A DNA stretch of 16,848 nucleotides, taken from positions 1-16,848 of the forward strand of contig CATPBV010000105.1 of NCBI GenBank assembly GCA_955652345.1. Direction: 5' to 3'. A program made the translations under genes and the position numbers. Below are positions 7,144-13,226 of this stretch, one piece after another; the first letter of the stretch is position 1; every line of letters begins with the position of its first letter. The stretch comes from an uncultured Solirubrobacteraceae bacterium. GTDB taxonomy: Bacteria; Actinomycetota; Thermoleophilia; Solirubrobacterales; Solirubrobacteraceae. The notes under the pieces were generated by a model, which saw only the letters and a program-made list of their open reading frames with translations, did no database searches and was not told the DNA's origin.

Positions 7144-7902
7144 TTACGGCTTCCGTGCGGTCATGTTGAGGCGCACGTATTCGAGCACGAGCGGCTGCGG
7201 GACGCGGGCGAGGACGCGGTCGACGAATGCCCCGCGCAGCTCGGCGGGCAACGGGTCGAGATGCCTGATCAGGCAGACCGTCTCGACGAACTCCCGCGGC
7301 TCGGCCGGCGTCACTGGCTTGGGCTCGAGCCAGCAGCAAACGTCCGTGTACCCGGCGTGCAAGAGCTTCGACTCGGTCTCCGCCGCGCCCGCGTAGTTCC
7401 ACGGCCGCTGCCAGCCCTCGAAGAATTGGGCGAACGGCGCTTCCGTCGCGACGGTGTCCGCAGCAACGCGGAACGAATCGATGTTGCCCGTACCGCCGCA
7501 TTGCGCCACCAGCTGGGCGCCAGGCTTGCACGCATCGAACAGGCGCGCGAACAGAGCGTCGTGGTCGTGGATCCAGTGGAACGTGGCGTTGGAGAACACT
7601 GCGTCGACACGCTCGGGCAGCGATAGCTTCACGAGGTCCTGGCAGAGCACGGTGGCGCGGTCGCCAAGCGTTCCGCGAGCATGCTCGACCATCGATGGGG
7701 CGACGTCGACGCCATAGACGCGGCCATGCGGCACACGATCGACGAGGAGCGCCGTGACTCGTCCCGAGCCGCAACCTGCGTCGAGCACCACCTCGCCGCC
7801 GTCGAGGCCGAGCCGCTCGAGCTGCGCCTCGGCCCAGGCGACCTGGACATCGGAGATCCTGTCGTAGGTGGCGGCGTCCCAGTCGCGCGAGCGCGTGCTC
7901 AT
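7144..7902 (-). CDS. Class I SAM-dependent methyltransferase, trans-aconitate methyltransferase-like
   Basis: The 252-residue product has the Rossmann methyltransferase core: motif I VLDAGCGSGRVT at 39-50, the acidic end of strand 2 in VYGVDVAPSM, and FSNATFHWIHDHDALF at the position corresponding to motif IV. The short N-terminus (WDAATYDRISDVQVAWAE) and the FxNATxHWI pattern resemble the trans-aconitate 2-methyltransferase (Tam) group. No membrane segment or extra domain is seen. It overlaps the leuD stop by four bases (ATGA) and ends 2 bp before leuB, so it is made with the isopropylmalate enzymes. Tam-family enzymes esterify small tricarboxylates, and the yeast member Tmt1 also methylates 3-isopropylmalate. 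A role on an isopropylmalate-pathway acid is therefore plausible but unproven. Small-molecule methyltransferases are hard to assign, so the substrate is left open. Confidence 0.85.
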   Translation of the reverse strand: MSTRSRDWDAATYDRISDVQVAWAEAQLERLGLDGGEVVLDAGCGSGRVTALLVDRVPHGRVYGVDVAPSMVEHARGTLGDRATVLCQDLVKLSLPERVDAVFSNATFHWIHDHDALFARLFDACKPGAQLVAQCGGTGNIDSFRVAADTVATEAPFAQFFEGWQRPWNYAGAAETESKLLHAGYTDVCCWLEPKPVTPAEPREFVETVCLIRHLDPLPAELRGAFVDRVLARVPQPLVLEYVRLNMTARKP

Positions 7903-8459
7903 AGCGCGGTCGTAACCGGGCCGGAGCGCTCGCGATCGCGCTCGTACGAGGCGATTGCCTGCTCGCGGTCGAGCGTCAGCGCGATGTCATCGAGCCCGTT
8001 GCGAAGCCGGTGCTTGATATCCGCGTCGATCTCGAAATGGCCGGTACCGCCCGGCCAGCGCACCTCCTGGGCTTCGAGGTCGATCTCCCCCTCGCCGGCC
8101 GCTGCGATCGCGCCGCAGTCCTCGGCGGAAAGCTGCACCGGGAGGAGGCCGATCTTGGTGCAGTTGGAGCGGAAGATGTCGGCGAAGCTCGGCGCGACGA
8201 TCGCCTCGAAGCCGTAGTCGTCGAGCGCCCACGGGGCGTGCTCGCGGCTCGATCCGCAGCCGAAGTTGCGACCTGCCACGAGGATGGGATTCCTGGGCAG
8301 CTTCCACCCGGGCTCCTTCGCCCAGTCGTAGAACAGGAACTCGCCGAAGCCGGTGCGCTCGATCCGCTTGAGGAACTGCTTGGGGATGATCTGATCGGTA
8401 TCGACATCGTCACGATCGAGGACGCTGACGGGACCCCTGATCACGTCGATCGCTCTCAT
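7899..8459 (-). CDS. leuD: 3-isopropylmalate dehydratase small subunit
   Basis: The 186-residue product is the swivel-domain subunit that pairs with LeuC to isomerise 2-isopropylmalate to 3-isopropylmalate, and citramalate to 3-methylmalate. Family motifs are DVDTDQIIPKQFLKRI near the start and GRNFGCGSSREHAPWAL in the middle, followed by FADIFRSNCTKIGLLP. I chose the ATG at 8457-8459, which overlaps the leuC stop by four bases (ATGA) and has GGGAG 8 nt upstream. An in-frame GTG three codons earlier (8468) would sit on top of that Shine-Dalgarno and is less likely. Length is slightly under the about 200 residues of enterobacterial LeuD, normal for the wider family. Its own stop overlaps the methyltransferase start. 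Confidence 0.95.
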   Translation of the reverse strand: MRAIDVIRGPVSVLDRDDVDTDQIIPKQFLKRIERTGFGEFLFYDWAKEPGWKLPRNPILVAGRNFGCGSSREHAPWALDDYGFEAIVAPSFADIFRSNCTKIGLLPVQLSAEDCGAIAAAGEGEIDLEAQEVRWPGGTGHFEIDADIKHRLRNGLDDIALTLDREQAIASYERDRERSGPVTTAL

Positions 8460-9814
8460 CGCCGCCACTCCCGGATGTCGACGAAGTGCCCCTCGATCGC
8501 GGCAGCCGCCGCCATCTCAGGCGAGACCAGATGCGACCGTGCTCCTCTCCCCTGCCGGCCCTCGAAGTTCCGGTTGGAGGTTGAGGCCACCCGCTCTCCC
8601 GGCGCCGCGACGTCGGGGTTCATTCCCAGGCACATCGAGCATCCCGCTCCCCGCCAGTCGAAGCCGGCGCGCGCGAACACCTGATCGAGCCCTTCACGCT
8701 CGGCCTGCGCGCGAACCTGGGCGGAGCCCGGCACCACCATCGCGTAGATGCCGTCGGCGACGCGGCGTCCGTCCACAACCGATGCGGCCGCGCGCAGGTC
8801 GCCGATCCGTGCGTTCGTGCACGAGCCGATGAACACGCGATCGAGCTTGATCTCCCGGACCGGGGTTCCGGGCTCGAGCGCCATGTACCGCAGCGCTCGC
8901 TCGTCCTGCTCGGAGGCGGGCTCGGGGACCGCCTCGGTGACCGGCACCACCATCCCCGGTGTCGTCCCCCACGTCACCATCGGGCTGATCTCGGCCGCGT
9001 CGATCACGAGCTCGCGGTCGAACTCAGCGTCCGGATCGCTGCGCAACTCGAGCCACCCCTCGGGCACCTCGGATGGTGCGCCGCGCCGGCCGATCACCCA
9101 GTCGAGCGTCGTCTCGTCGGGGGCGACCATGCCGGCTCGACCACCAGCCTCGATCGTCATGTTGCAAACGGTCATCCTGCCCTCCATCGACAGGCTCTCA
9201 ATCGCCGGCCCGGCGTACTCGAGGACGTGGCCGACCGCCCCCGACACCCCGATCCGACCGATCGTCGCCAGGATCAGGTCCTTGGCGGTCACGCCGAAGC
9301 CAAGTTCGTTCTCATAGGTGATGCGCATCGCCCGGGGCTTCGACTGCACCAGGCACTGAGTCGCGAGGACGTGCTCGACCTCGCTCGTCCCGATCCCGAA
9401 CGCGAGCGCCCCGAATGCCCCATGGGTGGCGGTGTGGGAGTCGCCGCATACGATCGTCATTCCCGGCTGGGTGATCCCCAGCTCGGGACCGATCACGTGG
9501 ACGATCCCCTGGTGCTCCGAGCCCAACGAGTACAGCGGGATGCCGAACTCCTCGCAGTTTCGCTCGAGCGTCTGCACCTGGACGCGGGAGAGCGCGTCGC
9601 GGATTCGTTCAGCGACGGGGGTGCCGTCGGTCGGGACGTTGTGGTCGGCCGTGGCGAGGGTTCGGTTGGGCCGGCGGACCGTACGCCCGGCGAGGCGCAG
9701 GCCCTCGAACGCCTGTGGGCTCGTGACCTCGTGAACGAGGTGCAGGTCAACGTACAGGAGGCCCGGCTCGACCAGATGGGCGTCCCAGATCTTTTGCAGC
9801 AGCGTCTGGCCCAC
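8456..9814 (-). CDS. leuC: 3-isopropylmalate dehydratase large subunit
   Basis: The 452-residue product is the aconitase-fold catalytic subunit of isopropylmalate isomerase and holds a [4Fe-4S] cluster. The three cluster cysteines are in place: C332 in GSCTNARIGDLRAA, and C392 and C395 in GCSMCLGMN. CGDSHTATHGAFGALAFGIGTSEVEHVLATQ runs from residue 123 and is a family fingerprint. The C-terminal SNRNFEGRQG substrate-binding motif is also present. The start is GTG at 9812-9814, giving the normal N-terminus (GQTLLQKIWDAH); GGAG lies 10 nt upstream, next to the regulator's stop codon. Only 6 bp separate it from the XRE-cupin gene, so it is very likely the second gene of the regulator-led operon. 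Confidence 0.96.
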   Translation of the reverse strand: MGQTLLQKIWDAHLVEPGLLYVDLHLVHEVTSPQAFEGLRLAGRTVRRPNRTLATADHNVPTDGTPVAERIRDALSRVQVQTLERNCEEFGIPLYSLGSEHQGIVHVIGPELGITQPGMTIVCGDSHTATHGAFGALAFGIGTSEVEHVLATQCLVQSKPRAMRITYENELGFGVTAKDLILATIGRIGVSGAVGHVLEYAGPAIESLSMEGRMTVCNMTIEAGGRAGMVAPDETTLDWVIGRRGAPSEVPEGWLELRSDPDAEFDRELVIDAAEISPMVTWGTTPGMVVPVTEAVPEPASEQDERALRYMALEPGTPVREIKLDRVFIGSCTNARIGDLRAAASVVDGRRVADGIYAMVVPGSAQVRAQAEREGLDQVFARAGFDWRGAGCSMCLGMNPDVAAPGERVASTSNRNFEGRQGRGARSHLVSPEMAAAAAIEGHFVDIREWRR

Positions 9815-9820
9815 GGTTTT

Positions 9821-10420
9821 CTAGCTCCGCCGCAAGCCGGCGCTGACGACGGCGAGCAGCACGGCTTCCTGCGGTCCGTCGTTCTCGAAGTGATGGGGCA
9901 GGTCGGCATCGAACGTGACGCAATCGCCGGTCTGAAGCAGGTGCTGAGCGCCGTCGCAGTGCAGGGTCACCTGTCCGGACTGCAAGAGCGCGGTCTCGCG
10001 GCTGCCCGGCTCGTGCATCGGGGGATCACCCGGCCCGCCCGTCACCGCGCCCGGGGAGAGGGAGTGCATCGAGAGCTCTGCTCGCTGGCCGGGAAGCGGG
10101 GGTGTCAGCACCTCGTAGGCGTGACCGTCGACGCTCGCGGGTCCTTTACGTCGCTCGCCGCCGCGCACAATCGTGACCGCGCCGTCCTCATCGAGCCGTA
10201 GCAGCTGCGACAGCCGCAGCTCGAGCCCTCCGGCGATCCGAGAGGCCACGTGCAGCGTCGGGCTCGTCTCGCCGCGCTCGACCTGCGAGAGCATCGGGGC
10301 GCTGACGCCGCATCGCTCGGCAAGGTCTCGAAGTGAAAGGTCCATCGCTTCCCGGAGCGCCCTGATGCGGGGTCCGAGCGACTCGGAGCCGGTGAGCGCC
10401 GCACTCGGGACAGCTGACAT
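9821..10420 (-). CDS. XRE-family HTH regulator with C-terminal cupin domain
   Basis: The 199-residue product has an N-terminal Cro/C1-type helix-turn-helix (about 15-72), including the recognition-helix region VSAPMLSQVERGETSPTL. A C-terminal cupin_2 sensor domain (about 112-190) has PPMHEPGSRETALLQSGQVTLH and GDCVTFDADLPHHFEN, with His/Glu residues at metal-ligand positions. This layout is that of small-molecule-responsive repressors such as PuuR or SutR; the ligand here is unknown. The ATG at 10418-10420 has no Shine-Dalgarno. A TAnnnT -10-like box (10429-10434) lies 8 nt before it, which suggests a leaderless message, and a perfect inverted repeat covers the same spot. The frame stays open to 10816, but the extra part is antisense to the divergent hydrolase. 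As first gene of the leuCD-leuB operon it most likely controls that operon and itself. Confidence 0.92.
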   Translation of the reverse strand: MSAVPSAALTGSESLGPRIRALREAMDLSLRDLAERCGVSAPMLSQVERGETSPTLHVASRIAGGLELRLSQLLRLDEDGAVTIVRGGERRKGPASVDGHAYEVLTPPLPGQRAELSMHSLSPGAVTGGPGDPPMHEPGSRETALLQSGQVTLHCDGAQHLLQTGDCVTFDADLPHHFENDGPQEAVLLAVVSAGLRRS

Positions 10421-10426
10421 ACAGTT

Positions 10427-10442
10427 GTACGTTATCACGTAC
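10427..10442. promoter_or_regulatory. Putative operator: perfect 6-4-6 inverted repeat
   Basis: GTACGT-TATC-ACGTAC on the plus strand is a perfect inverted repeat whose edge lies 6 nt before the regulator's ATG. It overlaps the -10-like TAACGT read on the minus strand (10429-10434), so a bound protein would block transcription. Size and symmetry suit a dimeric XRE-type HTH protein. Autoregulation, and with it control of leuC and the genes downstream, is inference. The remaining divergent spacer (10443-10518) shows no other clear structure and no strong -35 box; the hydrolase's promoter cannot be placed. Confidence 0.6.
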
Positions 10443-10518
10443 GGTATCCCGGTTGGGCTGCCTGCGGCGGCCGCCAGCGTCTTCGCCCTTGCTCGTCGGC
10501 GGGGTAGCCTGCTGACCG

Positions 10519-11451
10519 ATGCGCTCCCGGCCAGACGTCCTCGTGCTCGGCGGCGGCGGGGTGCTCGGGGAGGCGTGGATGACCGGACTGCTCGCGGGGC
10601 TCGAGGACGCGACCAGGTTCGACCTGCGCGAGTGCGAGTATCTCCTCGGCACCTCCGCGGGGTCGATCGTCGCGGCGCAACTGGCCGCCGGTAGGTCGCC
10701 GACGCGCCCGGACTCGATTGCCGACCAGGAAGAGAACGAGCGCGTCTCGCCGAAGCCCGCCGAAGGGTTCGCCACGGCCGCTCAATCGGCCGCAAGACGG
10801 ATGGGCGGGTTCGCATGGTCGGCGGCGGGCGTGTTCATGCCCATGGCTCTCGGCATGGCCGCACCGGGTGGCGCCGTCGTCCGCGCCGCGATGCTCCGGA
10901 GGCTGCCGCGGCCGAAGGAGCGGCTCGACGACCTCGGCGCGCACGTGGAGCGGTCAGGCGCGAGGTTCGACGGCCGGCTGCGGGTCACAGCGGTCGACCG
11001 GCGCGGCGGCCGGCGCGTCGTATTCGGCGCTCCCCGTGCGCCACGCGCGACCGTCGCCGAAGCGGTCGCCGCCTCGTGCACGGTGCCTTGGCTGTTCGCC
11101 CCGGTCGAGATCTCGGGGCGCGAGTACGTCGATGGGGGGGTCTGGAGCCCCACGAACCTGGACGCAGCCCCCGCAGGGCGAGGGACATCCGTGCTGTGCC
11201 TCGCCCCCACCGCAAGCGTGATCGGCTCCGAGCGGTTGATCGTGCTGGTCCGGACCGTCACCCGCGCAGCGGTCTCGGTCGAAGCCCTAGCGCTCCGCCG
11301 ACGCGGCGCCGACGTGCGCGTGGTGGCTCCAAACTCGGGCGCGGCCGCAGCAATGGGCTCGAATCTGATGGACCGCAAGCCGCGCGCGCGCGTCCTCGCT
11401 GCGGGCTACCGGCAGGGACTGTCGCTCGCTACGGCTGACGCGGTCAGCTAG
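10519..11451 (+). CDS. Patatin-like phospholipase/acyl hydrolase
   Basis: The 310-residue product has the patatin catalytic-dyad architecture: an oxyanion-hole glycine loop GGGGVLGEAW at 11-20, the nucleophile elbow GTSAGS with S46 (GxSxG), and the catalytic aspartate D205 in DGGVWSPTNLD. The family cleaves acyl esters of phospholipids or other lipids; the substrate here is unknown. No signal peptide is seen, so it is probably cytoplasmic or loosely membrane-associated. The Ala/Gly/Met-rich stretch at about 96-125 is mildly hydrophobic and may contact a membrane. It is divergent from the XRE-cupin regulator with a 98-bp spacer. Its TAG shares the palindrome CTAG with the convergent leuA stop (11448-11451). 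The ribosome-binding site is weak. The link to leucine metabolism is only positional. Confidence 0.88.
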   Translation: MRSRPDVLVLGGGGVLGEAWMTGLLAGLEDATRFDLRECEYLLGTSAGSIVAAQLAAGRSPTRPDSIADQEENERVSPKPAEGFATAAQSAARRMGGFAWSAAGVFMPMALGMAAPGGAVVRAAMLRRLPRPKERLDDLGAHVERSGARFDGRLRVTAVDRRGGRRVVFGAPRAPRATVAEAVAASCTVPWLFAPVEISGREYVDGGVWSPTNLDAAPAGRGTSVLCLAPTASVIGSERLIVLVRTVTRAAVSVEALALRRRGADVRVVAPNSGAAAAMGSNLMDRKPRARVLAAGYRQGLSLATADAVS

Positions 11452-13037
11452 GGCACGCTGACGGGCTCCGCCGCCGAGGCATCAGTCGGCGACTGCGCCC
11501 GCGCGGCGGCCTCGCGCTTCCGGACCACGTTCGACAGCGCCCGTACGTACGCCCGGCCGGCCGCCTCGAGGATGTCGGTCGAGACTCCCTGGCCCGAGCC
11601 CGTCACCCCGCCGGCCTCGAGCACGACCGAGGTCTCGCCGAGAGCATCCTGCCCGGCGGTCACGGCGTCCACGCGGAACTCCCGCAGGCGCGCGTCGTGG
11701 CCGGTCGCCGCGTTGATCGCGCGGAAGATCGCGTCGACGGGGCCGTCCCCTGTGAACGATCCGGTCAGCTCCTCGCCATCGGGTGCGCGAACGCCAACCT
11801 TGGCGTGCGGCGGACGCCGCGACGACGCCTCAACGTCGAACCATTCGAGTTGGTAGCCCGCCACCTCCTCGCGCAGCTCGTCGGTCACCAACGCCTCGAG
11901 ATCCATCGCCGTCAGCGTCTTCTTCTTGTCAGCGATCTCCTTGAAGCGCTTGAAGGCGGTGTTCAGGGCCTGACCGGACAGCTGGAACCCCAGCTCGGAC
12001 AGGGCCTGCTGCAGCGCGTGCCGGCCGGAGTGCTTGCCGAGCACGATCGAGTTCGCCTCCAGGCCCACCGTCGTCGCGTCCATGATCTCGTAGGTGGTTC
12101 GCTCCTTCAGGACCCCGTCCTGGTGGATCCCCGACTCGTGCGCGAACGCGTTACGGCCGACGATCGCTTTGTTGGGCTGGACCGGATAACCGGTCAGGCG
12201 CGAGACCAGCCGCGACGTTCTCGAGATCTCACGGGTGTTGACGCCGGTGCGGAGGTGCACGTCGCGCTCGCGGGTGTGCAGCAGCATCACGATCTCCTCG
12301 AGCGAGGCGTTGCCCGCGCGCTCGCCGATCCCGTTGATCGCGCACTCGACCTGGCGTGCGCCCGCGAGCAGGCCGGCGAACGAGTTGGCGACAGCCAGCC
12401 CGAGGTCGTCGTGGCAGTGCACTGACAGAACGACGTCCCGCAGCGCCGGGACAAGCTCGTACAGCCGCTCCAGGTAGGCCGTGTACTCGAGGGGCATCGT
12501 GTAGCCGACGGTGTCGGGGATGTTGATCGTGCTCGCGCCCTCCTCGATCGCGATCTGGCACACCTCCGCGGTGAACTCGACGTCGGCTCGGGTGGCGTCC
12601 ATCGGCGAGAACTCGACGTCCTCGACGTATCCCCGGGCGTGTGCGACCGCCGCTCGCGCCTGGCCCTTCACGTCCTCGCGCGTGCTCTGCAGCTGGTGGC
12701 GGATGTGGATATCGGAGGTCGAGATGAAAGTGTGGATCCGGGGCCGCGGCGAGTCCTTGATCGCCCCCCAGGCCGCGTCGATGTCGGCCGCGTGGGTCCG
12801 CGCCAAGCCGGCGATCACCGGCCCCTCGACCGTCCGGGAGATCTGCTGCACGGCCTCGAAGTCGCCCGGGGAGGTGATCGGGAAGCCCGCCTCGATCACG
12901 TCAACGCCGAGCCTCGCCAGCTGCTGCGCGATCTCGAGCTTCTCCTGAGTGTTCAGCGAGATACCTGGCGACTGCTCCCCGTCGCGCAGGGTTGTGTCGA
13001 AGATCAGTACTCGGTTTGGATCATCCGGCTTGGTCAT
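11448..13037 (-). CDS. leuA: 2-isopropylmalate synthase
   Basis: The 529-residue product condenses 2-oxoisovalerate with acetyl-CoA, the committed leucine step. The catalytic TIM barrel shows FDTTLRDGEQSPGISL from residue 13, GFPITSPGDFEAV near 51, metal-binding HCHDDLG at 207-213, NGIGERAGN at about 235-243 and NAFAHESGIHQDG. The C-terminal LeuA dimer domain (about 390-510), the usual leucine feedback site, is complete. Total length fits bacterial LeuA type 1. The ATG at 13035-13037 has AAGGAG four nt upstream. The gene is transcribed alone from a leader that encodes a leucine-rich peptide, and ends against the convergent hydrolase gene with overlapping stops. It is separate from the leuCDB operon, so the leucine-specific step can be tuned on its own. 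Confidence 0.96.
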   Translation of the reverse strand: MTKPDDPNRVLIFDTTLRDGEQSPGISLNTQEKLEIAQQLARLGVDVIEAGFPITSPGDFEAVQQISRTVEGPVIAGLARTHAADIDAAWGAIKDSPRPRIHTFISTSDIHIRHQLQSTREDVKGQARAAVAHARGYVEDVEFSPMDATRADVEFTAEVCQIAIEEGASTINIPDTVGYTMPLEYTAYLERLYELVPALRDVVLSVHCHDDLGLAVANSFAGLLAGARQVECAINGIGERAGNASLEEIVMLLHTRERDVHLRTGVNTREISRTSRLVSRLTGYPVQPNKAIVGRNAFAHESGIHQDGVLKERTTYEIMDATTVGLEANSIVLGKHSGRHALQQALSELGFQLSGQALNTAFKRFKEIADKKKTLTAMDLEALVTDELREEVAGYQLEWFDVEASSRRPPHAKVGVRAPDGEELTGSFTGDGPVDAIFRAINAATGHDARLREFRVDAVTAGQDALGETSVVLEAGGVTGSGQGVSTDILEAAGRAYVRALSNVVRKREAAARAQSPTDASAAEPVSVP

Positions 13038-13112
13038 GTCGCTCCTTGCGTGTCTCTCGAAGTTCGCTTCTTCTCGGTGCTGGTGTCGCGGCTACATGCG
13101 GCCGCCGGCGCG
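13038..13112 (-). promoter_or_regulatory. leuA leader RNA with purine-rich arm complementary to the Leu codons
   Basis: Between the leader-peptide stop and the leuA ATG the transcript carries several elements. There is a hairpin GCGGC/GCCGC (13101-13105 with 13088-13092). A purine-rich arm GAGAAGAAG (13075-13067) is a perfect 9-nt complement of CTTCTTCTC in the leader's leucine codons (13142-13134). A small GAAG-CGAA-CTTC hairpin is built on that same arm. The leuA Shine-Dalgarno AAGGAG (13047-13042) can also pair over 5 of 6 positions with CTCCTC in the Leu-codon run. No terminator T-run is seen, so control is more likely by translation or a factor-dependent mechanism. Mutually exclusive folding is inferred from complementarity, not computed. 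Confidence 0.6.
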
Positions 13113-13166
13113 CTATTCCCCCCGAAGGGGGAGGAGAAGAAGTCGAAGGTCGAGACGGAACGACAT
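13113..13166 (-). CDS. leuL: Leucine-rich leader peptide of leuA
   Basis: A 17-codon ORF (MSFRLDLRLLLLPLRGE, then TAG) lies just upstream of leuA on the same strand. Seven of 17 residues are leucine, with four consecutive Leu codons (CTT CTT CTC CTC) near the end. That is the hallmark of a leucine attenuator leader. Codons for Pro-Leu-Arg-Gly form a C5-UUCG-G5 hairpin (13117-13132, six pairs with the flanking U-A), and the stop follows at once. The ATG (13164-13166) sits 8 nt after a -10-like box with no Shine-Dalgarno, so leaderless translation is likely. An upstream in-frame ATG at 13194-13196 would give 27 residues but would start before the expected transcription start. The symbol is used by analogy only. 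Confidence 0.72.
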   Translation of the reverse strand: MSFRLDLRLLLLPLRGE

Positions 13167-13174
13167 CCATCGAC

Positions 13175-13202
13175 AGATTAGCGAACCGTGACTCATGGTC
13201 AA
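13175..13202 (-). promoter_or_regulatory. Predicted leuA promoter
   Basis: The minus strand has TTGACC (13202-13197, five of six matches to the -35 consensus), a 16-nt spacer and TAATCT (13180-13175) as -10. The predicted transcription start is at about 13168-13166, at the A of the leader-peptide ATG. The arrangement supports a leaderless leader peptide and excludes the upstream ATG at 13196 as start. Confidence 0.55.
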
Positions 13203-13226
13203 AGCGCGCTTGCCGACAAAAACGGA

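Noticed and set aside
7142..7774. N-terminal extension of leuB in the same open frame.
   Set aside because: It overlaps the methyltransferase in another frame, is Arg/Ala-rich and unlike any LeuB. The ATG at 7141 gives the standard N-terminus.
10421..10816. N-terminal extension of the XRE-cupin protein.
   Set aside because: It is antisense to the hydrolase gene and Arg-rich without a domain; the HTH begins only about 15 residues after the ATG at 10420.
11543..11550. GTACGTAC palindrome considered as a second regulator site.
   Set aside because: It lies inside the 3' part of the leuA coding sequence, lacks the 4-bp spacer of the site at 10427-10442, and short GTAC repeats recur by chance (also inside cimA and serA).
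13113..13196. 27-residue version of the leuA leader peptide starting at 13196.
   Set aside because: Its start lies between the predicted -35 and -10 boxes and so before the expected transcript start. The 17-residue version from 13166 fits better, though the longer form is not excluded.
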